Numbered from the stretch's first letter, positions 32,687-44,623 are shown. The stretch: 64,000 nucleotides of DNA from Auriscalpium vulgare (GCA_019915015.1 JAHBBC010000002.1:248001-312000); one strand, 5' to 3'. The notes: generated from the letters alone by a model not told the origin. A program made the numbers and translations.

Positions 32687-33840
32687 CCTCGCTCCGCGCT
32701 GCGAGGCGATCATTACGGAATTTTCGCACATTCGTCAAGTCAACAGATACGCAATTCCGGAGATTGCAGCGTCACGCAGCAGTGCTCTGACCATCCAATT
32801 GGTTCCTCCGACCGCTCGCAAGATCGGAGCCAGAGTTCTGACTGTTGGAGTCTCGCAGAGCTGTCGCGCAATCGGAATCATACCTTGAACACCACGCTCG
32901 GACCAGCAACTCCGTCGCGCACATCACACGCAGTCATCCGACCACTCACTCATTGTTCCGACTGCCGACAGCGTCTCCCACAGTTGTCACAACGCGTCGG
33001 AATTCCATCAGACATTTCGATCATTGAGATCGTCGTTTCAGCACGTGCACCACGCCTCTCCGACGTCTCTGCGACTTCCGAGTACCCCCACAGTCGCGCC
33101 ATTGTCCTCCGACCATTGTCTAGCCCAGCTCTCGAGTTTGCGCCACATTCCTTCGATCCCGATCGTTCTGCGGTCGGACCAGCGCTCCAATTATCCCTCC
33201 ACAGTTCCGACCCATTGCACACGCAGTACCGGAGCATTCTTCCGACTGTTCGACGAGTCGCAAGATCGCAACACTCACCTGCGACCCCCTTGCAAGTCGG
33301 AGTGCATTCCATCACTCGCCACACCTCCATTGTCTCCTTTTCTGGTCGTATTGTCTTGTTCGACATTGTAGGATGTCTCTCCCACACTTCTTGACAGCGC
33401 AGATTGTTTTCCATGCGCTTGCACTGCCCTTCTGACAGCGCTGATCACTTGCTCTACATTGTCCTCTACAGCCTCGCAGACCTTCTGATATGTCCTATTG
33501 ACTCTCCTCCATTGTCTGTACCATGTGCGACTTGCGCACCATCGTTTGCTTTTGTTCCGACTGTTTTCCTTTGTTCCGACTTTATTCTCGATCGGACTCG
33601 TACTGTAGCGGTTGAGACGTATAAATAGCGGTCGCATCCATACTGCAATACAGATTTGGTTCCCCCCGCACGGTTCAGATCTCATTCGACGCCCAAATGC
33701 CTCGTCTCTATTGTATAGTTAGCTCGAGGCTAGCTCTGTTGCCTTTGCCTTTGCCTTTGTCTTCGTCGTTGTCGTCCCGCACTCAGCTTATCGTTCTCCT
33801 CGCTCTCATCTTGTTCCATCGTCGTCCCATTACAGGCGTC
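32687..33840 (+). repeat. CpG-rich copy of the 1-kb repeat found in X elements
   Basis: 32,687-33,400 aligns by eye with 4530-5270 and with the reverse complement of 14,540-15,250. 33,420-33,840 aligns with 15,870-16,260, including a TATAAATAG box (33,620-33,628). This copy keeps CpG where the others have TpG or CpA, so it is younger or less mutated. Long open frames here exist on both strands but track the repeat, not a protein. It may be the promoter-bearing end of an unrecognised element. Confidence 0.6.
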
Positions 33841-34766
33841 CCTGTAGGTTCATTAAAAATAAGACCGGTAGTTACCGGTCAGTTCATCTCAAGAATAGAC
33901 CGGTAACGTTATCCATTTAAATGAATCGACATACGACGACACATCAGTCATTAAAAATGCTTCGGGGTGTAAAAATGCTTCGATGCTATTAGCTACGGAG
34001 AAATCGGATAAAATCGGCAAAAATGGTGAAAAAATTCAGTCGGCGCTTGTTCCCACGGGCACGGGACCAAAATGAACCATTATAAATGGCTACCGGTAAA
34101 ACAAATTGGCACCTATAGGGTTCAAAAAAATGGGGAAAAACCTGGATAAATTGGCATATATTAGGGAGCATCAAATGCCACCCAATTTCGGCTCCCACGC
34201 GCCAAAATGTTCCCACGGTCCCAAAAAATGCCATTTATTATTATTCACACTGGTATATAATCCTTTTCATAGGCCCTAGGAAAACCTATTGATGACAATA
34301 CAGTACGTATATGAGGTGGAATTACATGTGAGACATATATACAGACTGTCCTAAGCCCAGTCCATTGGAATGGGAAGTGGATGGACCCACAAACAAACAG
34401 AGTATATCATAAGGAATATCCTACAGCCATGATCTTGTTTACCTAAGCTACCAAAATTTGCACACAAATAGCTCTCAATACTTTAAGACTTATAGTAGAT
34501 TTTTCATGACCCAAGCCCCCCTCAATTCTTCTCAAACACAATTTCTTTAGTATTTATGCTGTTGAAATAGTATTAATAGACACATTTTGACTACTTTTGT
34601 ATACATTTGGCAGGGTCTGACCGCTGTAGATGCCCAGTCAAAATGCAGCTAGTCTCTACCTTCATATTCCAACTGAGAACCAGGTCATTCATATGTACTT
34701 GTACAAGCCTGGTGACATTCTATATCTTGGAAGGTATGTTAGAGTGGAGATACAGTGATACCTACC
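33841..34766. other. AT-rich region without a gene
   Basis: Contains several ACCGGTA motifs, one as the palindrome ACCGGTAGTTACCGGT near 33,874, and runs of A. 34,680-34,766 is distantly similar to the centre of element Y. No coding potential is seen; probably decayed mobile DNA. Confidence 0.45.
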
Positions 34767-34795
34767 ACATTGTTGTAGGATTTTGATACTTTCAG

Positions 34796-35312
34796 GGGTC
34801 GGTGGGGCGTGGTCTGTGAGTGTCCTCATTGCCCTTGCACTACGTCGCTCCGACCGTCTTGCGACATCGGAGATCGCAGTCGCATTTCTCTCGTCCCGCA
34901 GAGATCGCACCCTCGATCGGATCGTCCGCACCACTCGTCCCTGTCTTCCGACCGTCGCCCCCACTCCTCCGACTGTTCACACGGTCGGAACGATTCAGCA
35001 TTGTTGTCTGCACGACCCAGTGTTGCTCCGACCGTCTTGCGACCTCGGAGATTGCAGTCTTGCTTCTGTCGTCGTGCAGCGGTCGCAGCCTCGATCGCAC
35101 CACTTGCACCACACATTCCGACCATCGCATCTGCGCCTCCGACCCCTCATTGACGACTCTCCGACCGATCACGCGTTACGACCAGCGCCTCCGATCGCAC
35201 ACCTCCCCACACTCGTCGGAGACGCACTCTGATTGTCTTCGGGACCCTGACACTTACTTGCACACATCACGGTACCCTCACCAGCGCTCTAGGGATCTGT
35301 GGGTGCGCATCA
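34796..35312 (+). repeat. CpG-rich 3' part of the 1-kb repeat (unit A)
   Basis: Matches 5380-5560 at its end (GACCCTGACACTTACTTGCACAC... AGGGATCTG) and contains repeated CTCCGACCG motifs. The copy in unit B is 45,243-45,759. Long frames on both strands reflect composition, not genes. Confidence 0.6.
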
Positions 35313-35472
35313 CTGGGTCCTGTCTAAGATGCACGCGCGTGTGCGCACGCCATACGTATGATTGTCCAGCCTTGCTTACACAGAACGTGCTGTACACGGT
35401 GCTGGCTTCTGGCCCGCCAGGTCTACATGAAAGCTGTGTGCGAGACACGAAGACAGCTCTACTTACACTCAT

Positions 35473-36263
35473 ATGCGATGGGTGCGACCGTTGCGACCGT
35501 TGCGTTGGACAGGAGGATTGGACTATGTGGTCGAGATATCAAGGTGAGTATCGCTCATGGTCTGAACTCTGTCGGAGTAAATACAAAGGGCACAATGCGA
35601 TGACTGACAGCTAGCAGCGTGCACGAAGGATCAGACATCCGATCCACGGGTTCCGTGCGAGGCACTCACACCGTCATCCCATTTGATCCCAATATATGCA
35701 GGCTATCTCAGCAGGTAAATTTCATAAGGTATTCAAAACGATTACGAGCTTGTCGAGTGGTTTGCGATGTTTTCCAATGCCTTTGTCAGGAAGCCGGTCA
35801 CAGGTGAATGAGCGCCGACATCTGCGCCTCGTCTGCGAAGGTAGACATCGGATAAACGTTATCAATAACGCCACGCAGCGTCCATGCTGCATCCTCCCAT
35901 CGTGAAGCGGGCCCGCGCGTGACAGAACTTTCCATAAAAGCAGAGCGGCTGCCCAAGAGGGCTGTATCCTGCTTTACCTTCATCCCCTCGATCTTTTCCA
36001 AAGACCTTCCAAGTACAAATGGTAAGCGCATGCACCTACTCGCTCTTCCCGGTCTCACCTTTCAGCAGAACGTTGAGCCGAACATCCCTGGTGCGGTCGA
36101 GGTGAACGTTGCTGGTGCGGCGGAGATGCATGCCCCGGTCGCCGCTGATCGCCTCGACGATGGCGATCGAAGCATGGTAACAGGCCCCCCGATCCACGCC
36201 CACGAGGACCTCGCCCAAGCCGCGGTCGTGAGTTTGTTTACATCGTTTAACTGCCGATACTAG
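35473..36263 (+). pseudogene. Remnant of a small multi-exon gene (unit A)
   Basis: Exons 35473-35543, 35618-35714 and 35790-35807 join in phase through GT-AG introns of 74 and 75 nt and give a 61-residue frame (Gly-Leu-Asp-Tyr-Val-Val-Glu-Ile). Further exon-like stretches follow: 35,900-36,025 (Thr-Glu-Leu-Ser-Ile-Lys-Ala-Glu) and, after an intron ending TTTCAG, 36,066-36,177. I could not connect them without breaking frame. It was probably one gene that has decayed. Family not recognised; style and size resemble the genes at 12.6 and 19.0 kb. Confidence 0.3.
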
Positions 36264-36888
36264 CACTTTGTGAGCCTAGCGCAGGGCTGCTGGATGGCAC
36301 TAGTGGAGCAAAGTCAAGCCAGCATTGACTGAAATTTTGACGCCGCGTGATAGTCTCTATCTTGGCAATTGCCGCAGACAGAGTATTGCCTGGATGCTGC
36401 AGATCACTTTGACGCTGATTGGGCGCCGCCGTGAGTTCTGCCTGAAGCCGTGCCTATTCATTTTTGAGTCGAGCAAGGTCAAATAGCGCAGATATGAGAG
36501 GGGGAGATTATCAGAGAGCTCTGCAGATAGCTCTTTATTAATTTGCAACACCCGCACAGCGCGCGTGGGCATCCCATTGTGCTGCATATGATACTTGCTG
36601 GGAGTGGGCCGACGCGTAGCGCGGCAGTACGATTCCGCTCTGAGGGGGTTTCTGGTTACATAATCAAATGATTATATAAATAATAGTCTTGAGACACTAC
36701 TTGACACTAAAACACAACTGGGAGTGGCCCTGGTACCAAATTTAAGTGATGGTGGGCAATACTGTGCACTGGAGGGCATCACAATTTACATAAGTTGGGT
36801 GTGCAGCTGCAGCTGAGGCGGTTGTTGTGGCCTGTGTTGTCTGGTACAACTCAGTTGTCAGTTGCTTCTGGCAGCTGCCCACAAGTCC
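36264..36888. other. Non-coding, includes the 50-bp repeat at 36,596
   Basis: No gene. Contains the TGCTGGGAGTGGGCC repeat shared with 17,638. The unit B counterpart is 46,711-47,335. Confidence 0.45.
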
Positions 36889-37778
36889 TCAAGCAGCTCT
36901 AGGGGCTGCAGGGGATGTAAATGACTGGTATTGAGGACATAAGACGAGGAGACATATCTGCAGGGGGATGTAAACGACTGAAGAGCAGTAAAGTCGTCCC
37001 CCTGCAGTATAAGGCAATATCCGGAGATTTCCGAGACCGTGGGAACTTAGCCTCGGCACCCGCAGGAGTGGGCACAGAGCACCCACATCAACAGCAAAGG
37101 CAATGTCCGGTCGAGTAGCCTGAGCAAGGAACATGATAGAGGCAACAGCGCTCCTATAGGGCATGTGCTGGGCTCACAGTTGCTGTGGTTGTAGCGCTCG
37201 AGCAGGTCAACAACATACTGGCGCTGGGAGAGCATGATGCGTCGCTTGGGACGATCCCGAGTAATATGGATGCCCAGCAGGAAGTTGGTCTCCCCCAGAT
37301 CGCGCAGCTTGAAGTGAAGATGCAGCTCGTCAACTAGCTGGCTGAGGATAGAGACGTTGTTCGAGGCGAGTGTGCCGTCGTCGACAAAGACAGGCAGGAT
37401 GACGTGGATCTTCCCATGGGAGAACACGTAGATGCTCGCATTCGAGTAGATGCAGACAAAGCCCATCTTGTCGCATAGGATGCCTGCCAGCTTGATCTTC
37501 CACGCACGAGCCGCCTGCTTCAGCCCATAAATGGACTTGTTCAGGGGACAGACTGTGCCGGGTGGACCGCGCTCAAAGCCCTCAGGCTGCTTCATGTAGA
37601 CAACTTCATCCAAATCACCGTTCAGGAATGCGTGGGAGATGTCGATGGAGCGCGGATGGAGGTCCTCGATCGCAGCAAGAGCAATGACAACGCGGATGGC
37701 CTGGAACTTGGTCATACTATTGTTACCTCGGAAGTGCAAAGCGACCCAGTAATGCAATTTCCCGCGCTCCGGGCTCAA
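36889..37778 (-). pseudogene. Ty1/copia reverse transcriptase fragment (unit A)
   Basis: Minus-strand frame with copia RT motifs in order: Asp-Ile-Ser-His-Ala-Phe-Leu-Asn-Gly-Asp-Leu, Tyr-Met-Lys-Gln-Pro-Glu-Gly-Phe, Tyr-Gly-Leu-Lys-Gln, and Phe-Val-Asp-Asp. It ends in a second frame with Tyr-Arg-Ser-Ala-Val-Ala-Ser and Thr-Arg-Pro-Asp-Ile-Ala-Phe-Ala-Val. It is truncated on both sides, with no integrase or gag. It is very close to the copia element at 57.7-61.4 kb and so from the same family. Confidence 0.8.
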
Positions 37779-38343
37779 ACCGAGCCCGATGGCCCTGACA
37801 ATATTTACACATACATCTAGCTACCATGGCATAATATGACTATATTTTCAAGGTATTATACTGTGAGGAAAGCATTTGACGGAGCAAAAGGTCAAGGTTA
37901 CCATGGAATGAGCAGAGTCATCACCTCAGAGAATGGCCATTTGGCCTCCGATTGCTGAGAGATTTGGCAGACAGTGTAACTAGTGTCCTGTTATGTGCTT
38001 TGAACAGTACTTTGGATTATGTGTTGGCATTTGCGGGTCCACCGAACAAAACAATGCTGGGAAGGGTGGTAAGCGTGACAGCCGCACGCCGCTTGTGATT
38101 CAAGCTCCGCCCGATGCCGTCGCTGCATCCGTCGCCGCAGCTGCCCGCAAGGTTGCCGTCTCCGCTCACACTCGCGTCCTCTGCAGGCAGAGAACACAGT
38201 CTTATGCTCAGTTTTGTCTTCCACTGTGCTATGCTAAACATCTGACATCTTATCTCGGACCTGTGTCTCGCTGCTCTGTGCTGGAGAGCCCGCACTTTGA
38301 TCTGAGCCACTCTGCACCTTCGACGGACAGGCTCTGGACTCAT

Positions 38344-39417
38344 GGCTCGCCTCAAAGCCTATCGCAAAAAAGGTCTCGCTATCAAGAAGAGAGAAGATCG
38401 GATCGACGAGGCTGTAGATGCTATCAGGAATGGGACATACAGGAATGCCAAGAGGCATCTCACGCTCTTGGCCTCGAGTCGCAGTACACGATGATCTGGC
38501 TCCGTTTCAACAAGAAGACAAAGCCGCGCAATCAGGCGCACAGCAAACAGCAGCTTCTCGAGCCTGCAGAAGAGCGTGTCCTTGTCAACTGGATCAGGTG
38601 GCTAGGCTACTCGGGCTTGCCACTCTCGAAGCGTACGATTGCGACAAAGGTCGAATCACTCTGCGGTCATCTGCCGTCGAGCAAGTGGATCCTGCGATTC
38701 ATCGAACGCCACCCAGACTGTTATCTTGGGCGACCCTCTGGGCTTGATATGAAACGCGCGCAAGCTTTCAACCGCACGACTGTTACCAACCACTTTGCCA
38801 CGCTGCAGGAGCTCTTCGACAAGGACGAGATCCCCTTGCGCAACCAACCTCCACAACTTCGACGAGATTGGGATACAGCTCGGGGGCGGACGTAAAGGCT
38901 CTGGAGAATTGTTCCTTTTCTCAGCTGCCGACAGGAGCAAGTACAAAATCAAGAGCGATGACCTGGAGCTGGTCACTGTCTTGGAGTCTGTTTGTGCGGA
39001 CGGCACCGCATACCTTCCTCTGGACCCGGACGATGTAGACGACAAGCCTTGCGCCATAATCAAGCCTTGCTTTGTCTTCGCTGGGGTTTACATGCACGCA
39101 CAGTGGTTTGAAGTAGACGGTGTGCTGTATGTCACATTTATTCACTGTCAACAGTATATCTAATACTCTAGGAACCGCGCAGCGTTGCAACGACAGACAA
39201 CGGTTGGGCAAACGACAAGGTCTGCATGCAGTGGTTTGTCCAGTGCTTCATACCGGGCGCGAAGGCACACGCCGACCGACCCATCCAAGCCAATTGTCCT
39301 GGCCTTCAACGGTCACGGGACGCACATCACCCTCGAGATGATCGACGCCGCCCTAGCCAACAATATCATCCTCTTTCAACTCCCCCCGCACACGACACAT
39401 CGTCTCCAGCCATGCGA
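38344..39417 (+). pseudogene. pogo/Fot-like transposase fragment (unit A)
   Basis: Starts Met-Ala-Arg-Leu-Lys-Ala-Tyr-Arg-Lys-Lys. A helix-turn-helix and CENP-B-like segment follows (Leu-Leu-Glu-Pro-Ala-Glu-Glu-Arg-Val-Leu-Val-Asn-Trp-Ile). Then come DDE blocks: Asn-Phe-Asp-Glu-Ile-Gly, Thr-Thr-Asp-Asn-Gly-Trp, Phe-Asn-Gly-His-Gly-Thr-His, and Leu-Gln-Pro-Cys-Asp. The second catalytic position reads Asn where Asp is expected. There are at least two frameshifts (near 38,452 and 38,850) and one more near 39,285; a GT-AG intron sits near 39,120-39,171. It ends abruptly at 39,417 against X-derived sequence. Inactive. Confidence 0.75.
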
Positions 39418-39424
39418 CATACAT

Positions 39425-39690
39425 TACACATGTGAAATTACCACCCTACTACATGTGGGTGTCCATCACTGCAACTTTGCCCTGACATTCCAATACAGTC
39501 ACAAAGTCACTTTCCTGCACGCGGAGCCAGAGCTATTAACCCCAAGTATTATATCTGCAACATATTCAAAAGAACATAACTACACCAGGCAGTCAGTTGT
39601 ATGTTGGATGGCCAAGCCCCCCTCCCCTCCCCCCTGAATAATCAAGAGTAATTGTACTGCCATGCGTGCATTGGCCCATTAACCCCAAGT
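39425..39690 (+). mobile_element. 3' end of an X element (unit A)
   Basis: Matches the last ~265 bp of X1, from the ACACATGTGA motif to ATTAACCCCAAGT. It then joins chromovirus integrase sequence at 39,691 (TCATATCTGAC). The 3' boundary agrees with the ends defined from X1-X3. Its 5' side is truncated against the pogo-like fragment. Confidence 0.65.
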
Positions 39691-40804
39691 TCATATCTGA
39701 CAGGGGTCCCCAATTCGCGTCCAAGGTCATGCGAACGTTATGCGCAAACCTGGGCATAGAACAGAATATCAGCACGGCATGCCACCCCCAGACGGACGGA
39801 CAAACGGAGCCGGTCAATCAAGAACTGGAACAGTACCTTCGAGCGTACTGCAACCACGCGCAAGACAATTGGGCGAAACAACTGCCTATGGCCGAATTCG
39901 CGCATAACATTCGACCACACTCCATGACAAAGAAGTCCCCGTTCGAGCTACTCATGGGATACCAACCACGAGCAATCATGCCAAGGACAATCACATCCAA
40001 CGTCCTGACAGCAGCCGCGAAACTGAGAGACCTCCTCAAAGCACGACAGCAAGCGAGAGAGGCACGAAAAGTCAAAGATCAATTGGTGGCAAATCGAATC
40101 CGAAACAACCTTCGACCTCTGAAGGTAGGGGACGAAGTATTACTTGAAGCCACCAATTTGAAGACAACATATCTGACGGCGAAACTGGCACCACAATGCT
40201 ATAGACCCCTCAAGGTCAAGCGGGTGCTAGGGCCAGTGACGTATGAACTGGACATTCTGAGGCCTTCAACCTGTTTTTCATGTTAATCTCCTAACACCGT
40301 ACAGAGAAACTGCGGAATACGGGAAGAACTTTGAACGACCACCGCCTATGACGAAGGACAAGAGCAATGGGAGATCAAGATGATCCTCCAATCGCGAAAA
40401 TACCGGAACAACGTACAGTTCTTTGTCCAATGGAAGGGCTATCCCAAGTCAGAACTCATGGGTTGCAGCAGCAGACATGGGAAGCGCACTGGAATTGGTA
40501 GAAGAATTCCACGACGGACACAATGCTGAAGAAGCTGGGGAAACAAAGGGCTGACCAATGAGGAGAAGAGATAGTAGAGCGGAGTACGGACGACACCCTA
40601 TTGGACAAGATAAACAGACGTCAAGAGCATAAAGACAACGCTAGCAGAGGGTAGATTTCCACAGACTCCCCCGTCTACTCAAATGTGCCCCACTTCCTCA
40701 GCCATCATGTCGACTCGCTCTGTCAACAACTACTACTACGTGGTCCCCAATGGACCCCGCATTCACATCAGGCTGCTTGGCAGCAATGTCACTATCAGAA
40801 GAGT
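39691..40804 (+). pseudogene. Chromovirus integrase/chromodomain fragment and ORF3 start (unit A)
   Basis: Homologous to 29,510-30,690 of the full element. It starts within the integrase core (Ser-Asp-Arg-Gly-Pro-Gln) and carries Thr-Glu-Pro-Val-Asn where the full copy has Thr-Glu-Arg-Val-Asn. The frame breaks after 40,255 through small deletions, and a degenerate chromodomain follows. The CTAGCAGAGGGT motif is conserved at about 40,643. ORF3 starts at the ATG 40,707 and is cut by the Harbinger-type insertion at 40,805. Confidence 0.8.
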
Positions 40805-41007
40805 GGATAACTTCCCGTAAGCCGCGCCAGATTTCAGACGGGTCTCAGGCCGGACCTGAGTCGTCTGAAGCCGGCGGCTCCAGACCGTAAGGCCATATCC
40901 GGGCCCAAATCAGCACGCGATGCCAGATTGTACAGTACATAAATTGATTGTGCACGAGCTATGAGCTATCCTTTCCCCCACCCGACGCACCACGCTCCCG
41001 CTACGCA

Positions 41008-42169
41008 ATGAGCAGTGAAGAGAGCGAGGACAGCGAAGACGACGAGCTCGCCGTCATCGCAGCCGGCGTTGTCGTCTTCGGAGCGCTCGAAGCTGACCAA
41101 CGTCGTCGTGAACGCCGCCGGCTCCATCGAACGTACCTCACGCGCCCCGAACTCCTTCCCAACCCTCGGGAGAGCACACCGTGGCAGGTGCTGTACGCTA
41201 GCCGCAGTGATCGTGCATTCATCACGACGATGGGCTTCGACTGCGACACGTTCGAGAAGATCTCGACATCAGGCTTCACCCTGGCCTGGAACTCGACACC
41301 AATTCCCCGTCCCGACACCAATTCCAACGGTGCACCTCGTCTCGGGGGCCGTTCTCTCGACTCTGCAGGTGCCCTGGGCCTCGTCCTACACTACCTTTCC
41401 TCCTCCATGCCTTCGACAAGTCTACAGCAAGTCTTTGCACTCATCCCCACCACTGTTACACGCTATATCCAATTCACACTCGACATCCTCCTTGAGACGC
41501 TGCAGAGCATCCCCGAGGCTCAAATCCGGTGGTTGCAGGGCACCGAGTTCGCCGAGGCGAATGCTTTAATTGTTGCGCGACATCCGCTGCTTGATGGAGC
41601 CTTTGCGTCTGGTGATGGGCTCAAGTTGCCTGTCGAGACGTCATCCGACCCAGAGATAGAGAATGCGACATACAACGGTGCAAAAACAGCTTGACCGCTG
41701 TATGTCAAGCTTCGCAACAACACTCCGGACGGATATTATCTCGTCGCAGACACAGCTTTCCCCCGAGGAATAACCGTATCGCCGGTCGAATCCGGTGCCA
41801 CTCAAGGCTGGGCAGCATCTGCCTGACGACCCACAAGAGCGAGCGGAGCTCATGCGCTTCGACAAGCAGCTCGTCTCTTTTCGCCAAACTGCAGAGTGGG
41901 GTATGCGGGCATTGCAGGGCTCATTCGGCAGGCTGCGTGTTCCTATGGATATAGAGGATGACGAAGGGCGGGTTAACCTTATTGAAGTATGTGTTCGCTT
42001 GAATAATCTTCGCGCTATTTGTATTGGGATCAACCAGATTCGCAATGTGTACATGCCGATCTGGCGACAGGCTGACGATGATCTGTGGTTTGGCTTTGAA
42101 AAAACATGTTATTCACAGATATCCGCCGTCGAGACCAAGTTGCTCGATTTCACGCTATTGATGTTGTAA
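41008..42169 (+). pseudogene. DDE transposase of the second Harbinger-type element (unit A)
   Basis: Starts Met-Ser-Ser-Glu-Glu-Ser-Glu-Asp (41,008). Motifs of the fungal DDE endonuclease family: Leu-His-Tyr-Leu-Ser-Ser, Gly-Asp-Gly-Leu (first D), Val-Ala-Asp-Thr-Ala-Phe-Pro-Arg-Gly (second D), Glu-Trp-Gly-Met-Arg (E). Between Glu-Asn-Ala-Thr-Tyr-Asn-Gly and Leu-Tyr-Val-Lys-Leu-Arg only a few codons with a TGA remain where about 25-30 residues are expected, so there is an internal deletion. In this copy two single-base losses (near 41,769 and 41,792) additionally break the frame. Confidence 0.8.
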
Positions 42170-42412
42170 TATAAACAGAGAATACTGATTTGCTATTTAC
42201 ATTACAATGGGTACTATGTACAATTAGAAGAAGAAGGTACCATATAAACACCAACACACAATCAAAGGTGTATAGGATTAAGAGGGCGGACTACAGGGAT
42301 ATCTGGGTATTAGTGGGATCATGTAAGCCAGGGTAGAAATGTGCAGGAAAATAGGCAGCAGGTATATGGGTATGCAACGGTGGGAGTCGTGATAGTAGAT
42401 GATAGTGATCAA

Positions 42413-44224
42413 TTAATAGAGTGCACGCTGCTTGCCTTGAGCAACAGACAAAAAACCGGTGAGCGCCTCGGCAGCCTCCTCTTCCAGCCTACGCGTGGAG
42501 TTGTCATCTGCACGTGCAGCATCCAAAGATGTACGTGTGGGACTATCATTGCGATGCATAGCATCCACAATAGTGGTGGGGAATGTCCAGACATTTTGCG
42601 AGGGCCGCTCGACAACCGGTGTCGCAGGAGTATGACGTGCGGGGGAATGTCCGGTCGCTAGTGGCTAAGGCAAGAGATGAGTATGACGCATAAGCAAGAT
42701 GACTCCTCACTCACCAGATTTTGTATGCTACCAAAAGGTGAGAGAGAGAGGTCCTGCAGGTGATGGCGTCAACGCAAGCTCATAGTCGAGCTTCTGGATA
42801 TCGAGGTCGCTGAGCAGCGACGAGCGAACGGGGGATTGGGAATGATGATGACGAGCATGGTAATCGTAGGAAGGGTACGGCGTGCGAGATGGCCCGGGAA
42901 CAGCCGGTGAATGATACTGGGGCTGCGGCGGCATCGCAGGGGAAGGGAACACTGGCAGAGTGAGGGAATGATGGCACGGACTGCATGAAGAGCTTCTGCA
43001 GCATCTGGAAGTTCTCCGTGTTCTTGATCTCCATCTTCAATGAAGTGTTCTCGAGCCGGAGTGCGGTCACTTCATCTTGCAGGTGCGTGATCCGGTTGTC
43101 CTTGTCGCGCAAATCACGACGAAAGTCTCGCGCGTCTTGACGTTCCGCGCGCGCCACGGGATCAAGCGCGCTATTAAGGTTGCCGGCGAGGGCTGCCGTC
43201 TCTGCGTCGCGGGCACGCTTGCCGCTAGGGGTGGGCTTGGTCGACGACGACGATGACGAGACAGCGCCCTTGCCAACGACGTGCTGTGCACGTGCTGGCG
43301 TCACCTCGGCCTTCGGCTTCTTGACAGGTGCGGCCTCCGAGTCGGAGATTTCGACAACCTCGTTGTCGACGTCTTGTGTCATAGCGTCGTGAGTGCGAGC
43401 GCGAGCGCGGGATGTGTCGTGTGAACGAGAGCAAGAGCGAGCACGTGAGTCGGGAGAGGGAGCGCGGGGCGTGTCGTGCAACAGCGAGGGTGTACGGGCA
43501 GGTGATGCGGTCGTGTCGTCTATTTGCCGGATGTGTTTGCCACCCTCGAGCTCTTCACAGATCTTGATAGCTCTCGTGACGTGCGGATGCGGCTTTGCAT
43601 TTCCAGTCAGCGGCTCCGTCATCACAAGCTGTAAATACATCATCAGTACATGTGGAACGCCTATGTTAAGCACAATGCTTACCTTATTGAACTTTTCCTT
43701 GATAGATTTCACGTTGCGCAATGAGAACTGGTTCTCCCCCGCCCAGATAGCATATCTGTCATATACCTTATCCCAGCCCTCCCCCGCCTGCGGTTTATGC
43801 TTGGCGACGAGGTCCAAAATCTTGGCAACTTCAGGGTCCGAGTGATTGCTTGACGAACGGCCACCTGCGCCACCGCTGTTCGTGCGACTGGATGCCGGCT
43901 TTGCTGTCGAGCCGGACGTCTTCTGCGTCTTTGCCGGCGGCTGCGGTGCATCAGATGCCGGTGGTCCGCGCTTGGATGACGATGCCATGGCGCTTGCGTA
44001 GGCCGGGCGCGCACGAGGCTTGCTCAATCGTGGTGTCTCGGGCTCCGGAGGGGATGCTGGAGGTGGCAGGGGTACAGTGTCCTAAAAATCACGCGAGAAT
44101 CAGCAATATTCCTTGTGATACAATTACTACTTACCTGAACGGCAGTCATTGGCACTAACAGCCCGTCACGTACGACATATAGCCTTCCCTCCGGGTCTCG
44201 GACAGTCTGGATGGATTCTGGCAT
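42413..44224 (-). CDS. Partner gene of the second Harbinger-type element (unit A), DUF6818-like
   Basis: Minus strand. Exon 1 is 44224-44135 (Met-Pro-Glu-Ser-Ile-Gln), with an intron to 44,082. Exon 2 contains a conserved domain (Ile-Leu-Asp-Leu-Val-Ala-Lys-His ... Gly-Trp-Asp-Lys-Val) interrupted by a 54-nt in-frame intron (43,684-43,631). A Ser-rich linker with Glu-Ile-Ser-Asp-Ser-Glu (SUMO-interaction-like) and a coiled coil follow. The natural C terminus seems to shift frame near 42,955 and to end in a last exon closing Gly-Lys-Gln-Arg-Ala-Leu-Tyr-stop at 42,413. The exact 3' splice structure is uncertain. It resembles DUF6818-type proteins as I remember them. A DNA-binding accessory role is inferred from the pairing with the transposase. 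Confidence 0.6.
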
Positions 44225-44623
44225 GTGGAGGATGTTGTGTAGAGGAAAAGAGTGTGGGAATGAGGGAATCAAGACAAAAGAGAGTAGGATGTGATAGAGA
44301 GAAAGTAAAGACAGGATTTGTTCAGAGTTTCGTGCTGTGGATGTGAAAGGATGGAGAGTAGAGGCAGAGCAAAGAGGACGAGCGGGGAAGTGGAACAACG
44401 TGCCCGAGACGCGTCGGCATTCCGGCAATGACAAAGAATTTCTATATTCGGTGCGCTATCTAAACTCTGACAATTCTGAAGCCGCATTTTGGGGGTACCC
44501 CTCTCCAGACTCCAGATCTGAAGCGCGCTGGCAACCAGCGCCGGCTTCAGATTTGACCTCGGCTAACCGTCTGAAGCTGATCTGAGGTCTGGCACGGCTT
44601 CAGATGCTTACGGGAAGTCATCC

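Larger units (their letters stand above)
40805..44623. mobile_element. Second Harbinger-type transposon nested in ORF3 (unit A)
   Basis: Terminal inverted repeats GGATAACTTCCCGTAAG on the left and, inverted, GGATGACTTCCCGTAAG on the right. AGT is duplicated on each side (40,802-40,804 and 44,624-44,626). Removing the element and one AGT restores the ORF3 frame (Arg-Arg-Val-Thr-Pro). It contains a DDE transposase on the plus strand and a partner gene on the minus strand, convergent as in the first Harbinger element but unrelated in sequence. Confidence 0.85.

Noticed and set aside
32654..33685. Open frames of 246 and 136 codons
   Set aside because: Same repeat family as inside X elements; the homologous copies are full of stops, so there is no conserved protein.
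34783..35614. Long overlapping open frames (up to 264 codons) on both strands, repeated at 45,230-46,061
   Set aside because: They lie in a CpG-rich dispersed repeat with CTCCGACCG motifs; frames on both strands are equally long and the protein sequences are low complexity.
40795..40812. 8-bp (hAT-type) target duplication at the nested element
   Set aside because: Only AGT is duplicated; the ends then pair as GGATRACTTCCCGTAAG and ORF3 is restored with one AGT.
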